Below are positions 34,804 to 45,980 of a DNA stretch of 64,000 bases, in pieces. A program made the position numbers and the translations under genes. The notes beneath the pieces were generated by a model. The model did not search any database and was not told where the DNA came from. It worked only from the letters and a program-made list of their open reading frames with translations. How positions within the stretch are numbered: position 1 is the first letter of the stretch; the number at the start of each line of letters is the position of its first letter. Where the stretch lies: the NCBI RefSeq assembly GCF_019175385.1, contig NC_083342.1, forward strand, positions 119,040,376-119,104,375, written 5' to 3'. The stretch comes from Lycium barbarum. Lineage: Eukaryota; Streptophyta; Magnoliopsida; Solanales; Solanaceae.

Positions 34804-34978
34804 GCCCTTAAAATTTTGTCCCAGTTTCTGGCATAGGAGGACATTGAGTTTTACGATGACGCCCTTAAAATCTGCCCCAGTTTCTGGCATAGCGGAAGGT
34901 TGAGCTTTTACGATGACGCCCTTAAAACCTGCCCCAGTTTCTGGCATAGGGGAAGGTTGAGCTTTTACGAATGACGAA
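34804..34978. repeat. Three 57-bp repeats with a CCCCAGTTTCTGGCAT core, unit 1
   Basis: Units start at 34804, 34861 and 34918 with GCCCTTAAAA, followed by TGCCCCAGTTTCTGGCATAG. Because 57 is a multiple of three, they create a repetitive 157-codon minus-strand frame (34519-34992) of no known function, which I do not call a gene. The TGCCCCAGT word also recurs at 32071, 35646 and, slightly changed, at 37895 and 37949. Equivalent units are at 46454-46628. Confidence 0.85.
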
Positions 34979-35023
34979 ACTGAGCCTGACATAGGTTTAT
35001 GCAGAACATCAAGAAGGCGGTGC

Positions 35024-35191
35024 TCAGCCCATGCAACATATAAAGGCGGTGCTCAGCCTTTTGCAGAAATTACAAAGGGGCGGTGCACAGCCCATGCAAC
35101 ATATAAAAGGCGGTCAAGCCCAAAATGTCCTATTAAAGGCGGACGAGCCTAAAATGTCCTATTAAAGGCGGACGAGCCTAAATGCAGTGCT
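35024..35191. repeat. Second, short block of 104-bp-like and 28-bp-like repeats, unit 1
   Basis: It contains GGCGGTGCTCAGCC and GGCGGACGAGCC units in the same order as the main arrays but only a few copies of each. It lies beyond the 57-bp repeats. This suggests an ancestral duplication of the whole array block. The equivalent in unit 2 is 46674-46841. Confidence 0.8.
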
Positions 35192-35689
35192 TGATTTATG
35201 TTTAATAAAATTAGTGCGGTGAGATGAGTTTGACGCAGTACGTAATTTGCAGCAGTAAATATTCATGATGCAGTGCCGAAGGTTTGGGGATCTTCTACCC
35301 TACCAAAATTTGCATCTAAAAGGTCCTGCACTCAAAGAAATTTGTAAGTTTTCAATTTTAATCAGTATTAAGTTGACTTTGCCCTTTGCTTTATCTGAAT
35401 CTTGCAATTGCCGACTTGATACTGTGCGATATCCTTCAAGAATAGCTAAAATATATCCCTGCGTTACTCAAAGAAAACTTGTTAGTGTAAAATGAAATGG
35501 TTGTCTTGCATTGAACACTAAAGCTTTGGCATTGAATCTGCATTTCTCGTGGTGATGGCATTGCAACAAATCTGGTGACGCTAATATATTGCTCGGGATT
35601 TCAATTCATGCTTTTGTCGAATAATGATAGGCTATTTGCAAAGTTGCCCCAGTGTTGCTTCGTGGGGAAAATTGAATTTTCACTATATT

Positions 35690-35858
35690 AAGACCGTGTC
35701 CAAGAATGGACTGCCTACTTATCCCGAAGGAATCAGGTCAAAAGTAGTTCATATTACAAGCGGAAATAAAATTGGAATTTTGAAGTGATGTGACCGAGGC
35801 CTATGCGGGCCGCCTACGTATCCCCCATGGGAATCAGGTCAGGCGTAGTTCATACGAA
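35690..35858 (-). other. Paired structured motifs A and B 3' of gag, unit 1
   Basis: Motif A (35698-35747) shows stems GTCC/GGAC, CTACTT/AAGTAG and TCC/GGA. Motif B (35798-35848) shows GGCC/GGCC, CTACG/CGTAG and TCCC/GGGA. Both share GACCG before, TGCC or CGCC between the stems, and AATCAGGTCA before the closing strand. They are about 100 nt apart, just after the gag stop in transcript sense. Equivalents in unit 2 are at about 47340-47508. Confidence 0.75.
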
Positions 35859-35942
35859 GCTTTAGCAAAATTACAAGAAGGAAAGATGATCATGAGGCAA
35901 GTGGATGGAGAATGCTAGTGACGGTAGATCCTTCCAATCACC

Positions 35943-37478
35943 TTACTTAGTTCCACGCTTCCTTTTCAAATGTCTCGGTGCCAATTTTGATGGATCACCG
36001 GTAACAATGATTGCATTTTCAACTGGAGGGTCATCATTGTTGCACAATTTATTTTGTTGCACGTTTATCTTATCCTTTTCGATCATGTTCTGGATCTTAT
36101 GCTTAAGTGTCGGGCAATTTTCTGTGTCATGACCTGGAATATTAGAGTGGTAAGCACAACTCTTGGACCAATCAAAATCTGGCGGTAGGCTTTTAGGGAT
36201 CCATCCTTTCTTTGGCTTCAGGAGTCCCTTGACTTTCATTTTCTCAAATATGTTGGTTAATGACTCTTTAAGAGGAGTAAAAGTGCGGAATTTTACGTGC
36301 TCTGACTGTCGTAAGCTAGACTGTGCTTGATCGGGTTGATGTTGAAAGCCTCGTTGATGAAGAGATATATGATCACGCGAAACTTGATAGTTCTGTCGTG
36401 ATTGTGGCTGATATGTAGACCTGACAGCTGAGTCGTTTTCTCTCTTTTTGCCTTGCAAGTTATTGAATGTCTCAGCTTGTACTGATGAAGTGTCAACAAT
36501 TCTTCCTGCTTGAATGCCCGCTTCTACTTGCTTTCCAATTTGAATTAGATCATAGAAGTCATGTAACCGCGCACATAACAACTTTTCATAATATATGCCC
36601 TTCTGCATGTGGATGAAAGTTAAAATCAACTCATTCTCGGGCAATGGAGGGCGTATCTTTGAAGCTTCTAATCTCCATCGGACGGCATATTCCTGAAAAG
36701 ACTCATATGGCATTTTTTCTGTCTCAAGCATATCATAAAGATTCGGACTAACCCCGATGTTAAATTTGAAATGTTCTACAAAGTCGCGGGCCATGTACTC
36801 CCATGTGTACCATTTGCGAAAGTCTTGTTCTGTGTACCAATCTAATGCTAACCCTGATAGGCTCTGAATGAACAATTTCATTCGTATGGCTTCATCTTGT
36901 CCAATTCCCATTAATCTGCTACAATAGTCCTTCAAGTGCGTAATAGGGTTTCCTCTGCCATTGAAGGTGTTGAATTTCGGCACTTCGAATCCTGGCGGCA
37001 ACTCAACATTTGGAAGCATGCACAAGCTTTCATATCTTAAACTTTGGACATTTCTTGCCCGCATCTCTTCTTCGACAATTCTCCTTAAATTGTGAAGCTC
37101 TCCATCCGAGTCATCCCAATTGATTGCATTTGTTTCATTTCTCAATCTCTTGTACGGGCATACCGCTAGCTGATTTTGCTGGTTTTCTGTGAAGGGTGCT
37201 GCAAGTGCAGGCTTTTGAACATTAGGCGTCAACGTGACTTGCAAAGCTTCTGGTTTAATAGAGAATCTTGGTGGTATATATGTAGGAGCTGGGTGAGGAG
37301 AAATAGTGAAGGAAATGTTTTGGGTTGAGCTGGAAGCTGAACTTATGTTAGGAAGAAGGCTGAAGGTATTTCCCAAATTGACCAACACGCTTCTTTGTAC
37401 TACATTATTATCGTTATCCTCATTTTGCGCTTGCACCAATCCCACACCGATGTTGAATGATTCAAATCTTTTTGCCAT
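35943..37478 (-). CDS. Gypsy (Tat/Ogre-like) Gag polyprotein, 511 aa, copy 1
   Basis: By eye the predicted protein is identical to that at 47593-49128, with the same start, capsid-like core and C-H-C knuckle. It belongs to internal unit 1 behind the recombinant middle LTR. Two uninterrupted identical copies, while LTRs and arrays show differences, fit a very recent duplication rather than proven selection. Whether it is expressed is unknown. Confidence 0.87.
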   Translation of the reverse strand: MAKRFESFNIGVGLVQAQNEDNDNNVVQRSVLVNLGNTFSLLPNISSASSSTQNISFTISPHPAPTYIPPRFSIKPEALQVTLTPNVQKPALAAPFTENQQNQLAVCPYKRLRNETNAINWDDSDGELHNLRRIVEEEMRARNVQSLRYESLCMLPNVELPPGFEVPKFNTFNGRGNPITHLKDYCSRLMGIGQDEAIRMKLFIQSLSGLALDWYTEQDFRKWYTWEYMARDFVEHFKFNIGVSPNLYDMLETEKMPYESFQEYAVRWRLEASKIRPPLPENELILTFIHMQKGIYYEKLLCARLHDFYDLIQIGKQVEAGIQAGRIVDTSSVQAETFNNLQGKKRENDSAVRSTYQPQSRQNYQVSRDHISLHQRGFQHQPDQAQSSLRQSEHVKFRTFTPLKESLTNIFEKMKVKGLLKPKKGWIPKSLPPDFDWSKSCAYHSNIPGHDTENCPTLKHKIQNMIEKDKINVQQNKLCNNDDPPVENAIIVTGDPSKLAPRHLKRKRGTK

Positions 37479-37600
37479 TGTATCTCGTCCTTAATGCAGA
37501 TTCGCCGCCAAAACACTGTTCAATGCCAGACAACCTTTTAAAGAGAAAAGTAAAACTTCATAAACAAAATAAAATGTTAGTGCATGAAGTAAATGCCCAA

Positions 37601-37604
<4 letters not shown>

Positions 37605-37636
<32 letters not shown>
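37605..37636. repeat. (AT)n microsatellite, unit 1
   Basis: An uninterrupted AT dinucleotide run lies in the gag leader. The matching run in unit 2 (49256-49290) is 4 bp longer. Confidence 0.9.
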
Positions 37637-37641
<5 letters not shown>

Positions 37642-38000
37642 TTAAAGTTAGATTAGTTTGTGACCTAATTAAGCAGGCTCTAGATTAGAGATGACTTGAG
37701 TCATATAAAGGAAACGAATGGACGAAAATGAATCATCAGCTATTTAGCTCTGACGGTTGAGAATGAATCGAAAGAAAAGAAAACTACATTGGAGTAGAAC
37801 ATGCCATTTGAAGAAAAAAAGGTTGACTCATATCGAATGCCAAAGCTTGGTTCTGAGTTAATTCTTACCAATTCCAACATATTTTTAAAAAAATTTCCCC
37901 AGTTTTAGGACGTTTTGAAAAAATGTCTTGGGTTGCATTCCAAAATTGTCCCAGTTTCATGCTCCTTCGTTTGGGGAATATTAAAATTTGTAGTAAATAA

Positions 38001-38066
38001 GACCGGGCCTTATATAGGCTGCCTACGTATCCTGTATCCGACAGGAAATCAGGTCAAACGTAGTTC
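38001..38066 (-). other. Structured motif C in the gag leader, unit 1
   Basis: It has the same layout as motifs A and B: GACCGG, stem GCCT/AGGC (38007-38019), outer stem CTACGT (38023-38028) with ACGTAG (38058-38063), inner stem CCTGT/ACAGG (38031-38045), and AATCAGGTCA before the closing strand. It lies about 520 nt upstream of the gag start in transcript sense. The equivalent in unit 2 is at 49655-49720. Confidence 0.75.
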
Positions 38067-39904
38067 GGGTGCGTGTAAAAGATTAGCTTAGAGAAGATCA
38101 TGATTGATCGGGCGCAAGACAGTTGAATTTAATATACCCGAGAGTTACGAAGCATTGGCAGGTTGCAAAATGTCAAGGAGAGGAGACCTATGAGGTTGTC
38201 CTTTGACTTGCATGCCAAAAATTGAAATTAATGGGTGCGCGAAGATAGATTTCAGCGACCCAGAATGATGCGATTGACTCAACGAAGGCTCCGCAGAAGC
38301 AAGGTACTTGAACAGTCATTCTTGAACAACTTGATGGCAAAAATCGAACAAATATCGAGAAGTGCCATTTGATAGATTGGACCAATAAATTTGGACATCT
38401 ACCAATAGAAGAAACGATAAATGTTGAAGATGATAGAATTGGAAAGTAAAAGTTCCATGACGTAAACCGAGTGCAAATGGATTCTAACGGGTCAAATGTT
38501 TCATCGTTTGAGACAGAAGATCATACCCGTAAAAGAAGGACACAAAAAGCTCTAGAATTTGCAGTTTGATGCGAGACAAATTGTTAGACACTAATAGATT
38601 TGAGTAACTAAGCAAATAACGATAAGAGAATGCCTATTAAAACAAAGTTGGAATGCCTATTTAAGGATTTTCAAGGCTAGTTCATCTATGCGAAAATTAG
38701 GAAATTTCCTCCGATGATTAGAAATTTGTCGGGAGCCATGCTAAGAATGCGAACGATCTTAAAGGTGCTCTAGAGTGGCTAAAGTGCGCTAACCGCGGAA
38801 TAAATAGTTTTTATGTTAGCAAATATCAAGTAATAACTTTTCACAAATAAATTCAAATAAGAGCCTGCAAATAAATTTAGGTAATGAGCTTGGCATCAGG
38901 TGATAATCGCAAATAAATTCAAAAGCAAGCATATTGAAAATAAGTTCAAGTAAACCACTTAGCAAGCAAGCACGCAACTTAAAAGCTTATAACACAAGTA
39001 TATAAAATAACAGCCACGCGTGTTAATACGTAGGGGACCTCCTTATGCCCGAGGTAGGCCTAGCGTGTATTTGAGAGATGAAGGTGCCATTATATGTCAT
39101 CCCATTTGCTCTTTAATTAATTAAACGAGTCTATTCCCAAAATGAAGTACATAAATATTTTTAAGCTTTATTACATGCCAAATAAGAAAAGAAAAAATAT
39201 TCCTAAAAATAAGCTAAGTTCAATTGCGTTCAAGCTTCTTTCAAAACTTGCGATCTTCATGGCTACCTGCATCACAAAAGGTTAGTCAAACCCCACCCTC
39301 CTAAAGTTTAATTAATCAGAGCAATGGTCGATATTTGGCACAATCAACTTCAAATAATGCACACATAACATGATAAGCGTCGCTTGGGGTCATGAACCCA
39401 CTTGGACATTTTGGAAGCGTTTACTAATGGACTTAATACACCTTGGGTATTAAGCCTCCTAGGCTCGTGTATGTCCTTAAAAGGGTTTTGGCTTAGCTCT
39501 ATCTTAGGCTGACTAAGAGTTGTTTTCCTATTACACAAGGCTCCCCCAAGCGGACAACTTGGGAGTGGAAAGTCCGTGGCCGTCGACTGCACCGCCGATC
39601 GACTAAATTCACAAGATCGATCCAACTAAAGGGTAATTTAGTAGTGCACGGCCGCGAACCGCGAAACCGCTTTAAGTGTGTGAATTTGTGTGAATTTTCC
39701 AGGAGTGGAAGAAATATGAACGGAATGCCAGTTAAAGAAAGCAGTAACATATTATTACATAGAAAATTTCGCATAATAGAACAATCACTTAAAAGATCAT
39801 AAGAGAAACCAATAAGACAACAATAAAGGCAAAATAAAGAAAAACAACCAAACATTCAACAAATTAATTATTAGCCTAAGTTTGTCATGGTTAAGAACCT
39901 AAAG

Positions 39905-39922
39905 TCCCCAGCGGAGTCGCCA
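39905..39922 (-). other. Primer-binding site, unit 1
   Basis: Same 18-nt string and same 3-nt spacing from the middle LTR as in unit 2. Because the middle LTR keeps its transcript-3' half, this PBS could still follow an R-U5 region. Confidence 0.85.
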
Positions 39923-39925
39923 AGC

Positions 39926-42900
39926 TGTTATACCCCATTTTAACCGGGTTGAAGCGGAATACAACATATTGGTGATTCCTATATTGCTTCGTTTTAAAGG
40001 AGTCGCCACCTAATTGATTTTAAGGTGAATTAGGGCACCTAATTATTAACTAAGGTAAAGCTAACTAAACCTCCGTTAACAGTCTGCTTAGTCAGTGTGA
40101 TTCTAGGTAAGGGTTCTATATTATCCTAAAGGGAAGGTGTCAGGCATCCTTTAGAATCCGTTAACTACGGTTATCTGACCAAACTTAGGTTAATTAATTA
40201 AAGATGTAAATGTACCATTTAATTTTTAAGAAATTGGCTTACAATGTTGCTAATGTTTTAAAAGGAAAATATAAGCTATTTAAAATAACACTTGTAAATA
40301 TTATTAAGGCTTCAAATAATAAAGCTATTTAAAATAAACTTAAGAATGTTGCTAAAGCTTTAAGTGAAAATATAATAATGCTATAGAAAATAATCTTATA
40401 AATATTGCTATGACTTTAAAAAAATAAGATTTGTAAAATATAATAATTTGCATATAAATGGAAAAGAGTGCGGGTTGCAGCGTTTTAATATTTTGAAACA
40501 ACTCAAATGGCGAGATATTAATTGATTTTTGCAATTTAGGAATATAGACAAGGTGCGAATTTTCTTTCTCCTTTCATTGTCTCTTATTAATTATGCTTAG
40601 CTAAAAATATGCATGATTGATTCAAACTTGAATGAGTTTCTTATAAAATATACTTGAGTTTATAGTGACATATTAATGACGTCTTGAAACGTTTATGATA
40701 AAAATATATAGTCATGCCGTTTTGCGATTCGACAATTCCGAATAAAATATAAGTATTAGACGTTATAAATAGTTTTAACATAAAAGAAGATAATAAAATT
40801 TATGGAATCGATGATTAGTCTTCCTTAAACTAACTACCCATTTACTAAAAACTAAATCTACTAATTCATTAGGATTCATCTAAGTTAATGAAATAAGGTA
40901 AGGTTAGTCATACAAAGCAAATAAAGATACACAACAATAAAATAAGGAAGAGAAAAGAAAGAAAAGAATGAAATGGATTTGGTCCATTTTAAAGCCCAGC
41001 TGCTGGAATTGTGCGCGTGATTGGGCTTAGGCCCAATAAATTTTATATGCTGCTGCTGTTATGGGCTTTGACCCAGAATTTCCTTTTTTTTTTCTTTTTT
41101 CTTTTGCTGCGGGTGGGCTGACTCGAGAGGAGGATTTTGTTGGGCTTTCAGCCCATCGTTGGAGGCGGAAGAAGATGAGTCCCTCGGACTCGTATGCGAT
41201 GGTCATGCATAAAAACGAAAGAAAAGGGATTAGTACATAACCAATAAATAAAGCTAAGATGTATATGATGCAAAATTCAGAACAGATCAGTGGATTGTAT
41301 ATATACTAATGAACAGTTCGACATAACATAGTTCTATTAGAGAAGAAAAGAGAATGCTATTGATCTTTCAGGGAAGTCTAATTTGTAACAGCAGCAAAAG
41401 TTAAGCTGCACGATGCTTTCATTTAGACAAGGGAACACAAAACCAAACTTAACCTTTTGAGTGACAAAAAGAGGGAAAGATAGGCCTCAACAAAGTCTTT
41501 TCAAGCTCAACTTCACAACTTTAATTTGGGAAATCAAGGGCTTAATTTTAACACTTTTTGCAGTAGTTTGGGGAAAGTTGACATATGATTTAAACACCCT
41601 TCAACTACTAGAGATACAATTACTAATTCCAAGCAATAATTTTCTTTCAATCCTGCTGTATTACCCAATCAATTGACAAATCTCATACTAATCACAGATA
41701 ACTTATGGTCCATTCAAATAATATTAGGTCCAACTAAATCATGTCTAAGGGTCACACCAGCCAAACCGATACATCAACATGTCAAACATAAGCAGGTAAA
41801 TGGACTATAAAAGCATAAGACTAGGCTTAAACAAGAAATATAATATTTGGGACATGGTTTTTTAAACTGAGTTAACACTAAAAGCATATCAGTCTAAAAT
41901 GGAAAAAGGAGTAAACTACCAACTAAAAAGCAATCAAAGCTAAACTGGGGATTGACATTTATAGACATGCTTTAACCATATTCGTGCATAGACCAATGTC
42001 CCTGAACTAGCAACTACCAAACATGATTAGACAAGAATGACCAATAACTTAAACTAGCAGCCACATGTACATTAATCAAGCTGAGCTACTCATTCACAGA
42101 GAAATATCTAGCAAATATTTAACCATTTGGCATGTTTTAAGCTAAATTAATTAATTAGATCAGTAACTTAACTAAACAGCAACTACGCACATATCAATCC
42201 TGCCTAAAATAACATTAACACAATTAACTAAAGGCAGTTAAATACGCCCCAAACAGGTTTAAGCTAAAATAGAACAACAATTAAACACATATTAAGCATA
42301 CTTAATACTAATACTGCCAAGAAGCAATTCAATAGCAATTAAAGAGCATAACGAGTTAACTACTAGAACAAAACAAAACAAAAAAAAGCAACTTGAAGGA
42401 GGGAAGATTACATGATTACAAGGACATGTTTTATATTTCAAATTCAGGGATTGCCCAAACAGATGCAAAGTAGTTTAAGCAAGCAACTATCGGTAGCTTA
42501 AACCATCACTAATATCTACCAGATTTCAAATAAATATGAGAAGATAGAATGCTCTTTAAAGAACTAGGATTTATTAACTCAATATGAGACAAATTCCATG
42601 CAATGTCTATGTTTGGACCAGGTAAAGAGAGGTATGTGAAATCCAAATAGATTCTTACAAGTTCATTTTTGCATACAGAGATCCCATTTCGGCCTGTTTT
42701 AAATAAAAACTTATTTTAGCGTCTTGTTAAATCCAAAGCCTTTATGAACTGCTTAAGAGATGAGAACAGTTTGAACATTCAAGTAAAACAAGGACTAAAT
42801 ATACTTCGAGCATGCTAATGATAATATCGAACACAATGACTCATATGAACACTCCTAAATTGCAGTACTAAAACATTTTACAAGGTCAGGTAGGAATTTC

Positions 42901-44291
42901 GATTTGAACTCCTGTATGCATATTTAAACTCCCAATTTAAGTTAAACGACATCGTATAACTAAACGGGGCAGGCCCTTATTACCAGATTAAACCAAACAT
43001 TATCAATACAGTCATCTAAATATAAGCATACAGACATAGCTGAAACTAACATCAATCTAGGCTGGGATATACATATACCAGCATTATCGATTATTAAAAC
43101 CGCAATCAATTAACTCGAAACATACGCTCATACTATTAAGCTACTAACTGAAGTCATATTAACTGAAACTACGGAATATGCATGAACACACTAAATTGAC
43201 TGAAACGACAAAGAAACACATATCGACACACGAATGAAAAGAACCTGCGAGCAAAGTAAAAAGGACAGGATGATTACGGACCTTTTTTGGGTGCAGCGAA
43301 CAGGGGGTTTCGAGTCTTTGATCCACCTCGAACACTATCAAATCCGAGCTTGCGATACTCGGATTCACAGCAACAACAAGGCAAACGAATATAAATTGGG
43401 ATCTAATATTTTGACCCGATTAAAATGAGACTACGATTTGCTACAGAAACTGATTTTTTATTTAGATTTTGAGGCGGCTGATGAACTAGTATTGCTTAGG
43501 TGATTTTGCCACTAAAAAAAAAACTTGTTTCTTGCTTTTTTTGGGGGTTTTGGAGTTCAAGAACTGCCTCCTAAAGAGATTCTAGCCTCCCTTATTTATA
43601 GGTTTTTGTGTTGAATAAAAGAAAGAGGGCAGGAGCGTAAGAGAGAGAGAGGAGCGGGGGACAACGTGAAGTGGGGGACAGCGGGGAATAGGGAGAGAGC
43701 GGCGCTAGGGTTTTTCGCAGGAGAGGAGAAAAGGAGAAAGGAAGAGGGGAAGGGTGTGCGCGGCGGAGAGGGAAAGGGAACAAAGGAAAAATGGAGGGGA
43801 AACCCTAAAGGGTTTCCCTTAAACGGATTGGGCCGGACCCGGTCTTTTTTGGACTGGGTCAATTTTGGACTGGGTATTAAAGAATGGGCTAGTGAATTAA
43901 AACATGGACTGGTCTAAAAAATTGGGATCAAAATATGGGCTGGTCCAAAATATTTATGAGTTGATTGGAGTTTGATTTGGGATCCGATAAATCAGAAATA
44001 CGGACTGAGTGCAAGAAATGGCTTGGCTTCTAAATTTGAATAAAAGACCCATTTTAATTAGTAATATACTGAGTATGACAAAATATTACCTAATACAAAA
44101 ATGTGTAATTATTAGGACTCGAGTAATAAAATTATATGATGCTATAATAGCCGTGCAATATCATTTTAACAATAAATAAACCCTGTCATTTAATTGTGCG
44201 AAATAAAATGCGATACGTGTGCAGAAATTGGTAAAAAATGCTGAAACGTAAAAATTATAATAATACTAATAATAAAATGAAAGTAACGAAT
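39926..44291 (-). repeat. Middle LTR (LTR2), recombinant
   Basis: At its left end (39926 to about 41090) it shares the LTR3 bases: C at 40215, A at 40734, AATG near 40965, and CAGCTGCTGG with T10. At its right end (43101 to 44291) it shares the LTR1 bases: C at 43101, CCGGTC, GATGCTATA and ACCCTGTC, plus the same U3 truncation. It thus joins the left part of one LTR to the right part of the other, with the crossover somewhere in 41093-43100. Confidence 0.9.
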
Positions 44292-44663
44292 CACGATTAG
44301 TGCGAATCTTTGTAAAACATTGTCCCAGTGTCGAATTATGATGACACTGGGTATTGTGATAGAACTCTGAAAATTGAGTGTGCTGGAACGCGAACGGGAT
44401 ATTTGGAATTGGAGCCGAGTGTTCGAGGTAGATCTTTGACCCTTGTCGGGAAGTCTGCTTATCCTTCACGACATATTGCCCCAGTTCGCTGCCGAAGAAA
44501 TAGTTCCACGTTGCGCTAGAGCTCCTGCGAAACTTTAAACTAGATAAAAGTAATCAGTAAAAACAAATATTGAAATAAAGCGATGCAAGTGCGGTGCAAT
44601 GCGGCTGCGAGCACACGCAGGGCATTAAGAAAGAATAATAATAAAACAAAGCAGGTGCGGCGC

Positions 44664-45758
44664 GATGTCTTATGCAGAAATTACAAAAGGCGGTGTGCAG
44701 CCTTATGCCGGATTTACAAAGGGCGGTGCACAGCCCCTGCAACATATGAAAGCGATGCAAAGGGCGGTGCTCAGCCTTATGCAGAAATTTAGAAAGGGCG
44801 GTGCATGGCCCAAGCAATATATGAAAGCGATGCAAAAGGGCGGTGCGCAGCCCATGCATCATATGAAAGGCGGTGCTCAGCCTTATGCAGAAATTTAAAA
44901 GGGCGGTGCATGGCCCAGGCAATATATGGAAGCGATGCAAAGGGCGGTGCGCAGCCCATGCATCATATCAAAAGCGGTGCACAGCCTTATGCAGAAATTT
45001 AAAAGGGCGGTGCATGGCCCAGGCAATATATGAAAGCGATGCAAAGGGTGGTGCGCAGCCCATGCATCATACGAAAGATGGTGCACAGCCTTATGCAGAA
45101 ATTTAAAAGGGCGGTGCATGGCCCGGGCAATATATGAAAGCGATGCAAAGGGCGGTGCGCAGCCCATACATCATGCGAAAGGCGGTGCTCAGCCTTATGC
45201 AGAAATTACAAAGGGCGGTGCATGGCCCATGTAATATATGAAAGCGATACAAAGGGCGGTGTGCAGCCCATGCATCATATGAAAGGCGGTGCTCAGCCTT
45301 ATGCAGAAATTACAAAGGGCGGTGCATGGCCCATGTAACATATGAAAGCGATGCAAAGGGCGGTGCGCAGCCCATGCAACATATGAAAGGCGGTGCTCAG
45401 CCTTATGCAGAAATTTAAAAGGGTGGTGCATGGCCCAGGCAATATATGAAAGTGATGCAAAGGGCGGTGCGCAGCCCATGCGTCATATGAAAGGCGGTGC
45501 GCAGCCTTATGCAGAAATTTAAAAGGGCGGTGCATGGCCCAGGCGATATATGAAAGCGATGCAAAGGGCGGTGCGCAGCCCATGCATCATATGAAAGGCG
45601 GTGCACAGCCTTATGCAGAAATTTAAAAGGGCGGTGCATGGCCCAGGCGATATATGAAAGCGATGCAAAGGGCGGTGCGCAGCCCATGCAACATATAAAA
45701 CGCGGTGCTCAGCCTTATGCTGAAATTTCAAAGGGGCGGTGCACAGCCCATGCGACAT
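44664..45758. repeat. 104-bp tandem array, unit 2 (about 10 copies)
   Basis: Same unit and order as the array in unit 1 but seven copies shorter, lacking the 728-bp duplicated block. Flanking sequence on both sides is otherwise the same. Confidence 0.92.
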
Positions 45759-45763
45759 ATAAA

Positions 45764-45980
45764 AGGCGGACGAGCTTAAAATGTCCAATTAAAGGCGGAC
45801 AAGCCTAAAATGTCCAATTAAAGGCGGACAAGCCCAAATGTTCAATTAAAGGCGGACAAGCCTAAATGTCCAATTAAAGGCGGACAAGCCTAAATGTCCT
45901 ATTAAAGGCGGACCGGCCTAAATGTCCTATTAGAGGCGGATGGGCCTAAATGTCCTATTAAAGGCGGACGGGCCTAAATG
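45764..45980. repeat. 28-bp tandem array, unit 2
   Basis: Same repeat as at 34084-34330 with one copy fewer. The first units differ by one base (GACAAGCC here, GAAAAGCC in unit 1). Confidence 0.88.

Larger units (their letters stand above)
31886..39925 (-). mobile_element. Internal unit 1 of the multimeric element (8040 bp)
   Basis: From the transcript 5' side it holds the PBS (39922-39905), a leader with motif C (38066-38001) and an AT microsatellite (37605-37636), gag (37478-35943), motif copies B and A, a spacer, and tandem arrays down to the truncated LTR. It is 752 bp longer than unit 2. This is explained by seven extra 104-bp units (728 bp), one extra 28-bp unit, and a 4-bp shorter AT run. 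No pol-like frame is present anywhere in it. Open frames at 38188-38385, 39350-39625 and 39499-39855 show no known domain. Confidence 0.93.

Noticed and set aside
34519..34992. 157-codon minus-strand frame (also 46169-46642)
   Set aside because: Its N-terminal half is just the 57-bp tandem repeat read in frame. The rest has no known domain and lies in the presumed 3' untranslated region.
39350..39855. Minus-strand frames of 91 and 118 codons between PBS and gag (also 51004-51509)
   Set aside because: Considered as the extra upstream ORF known in Ogre elements, but they are short, overlap each other in different frames and show no recognisable domain. They may be leader sequence only.
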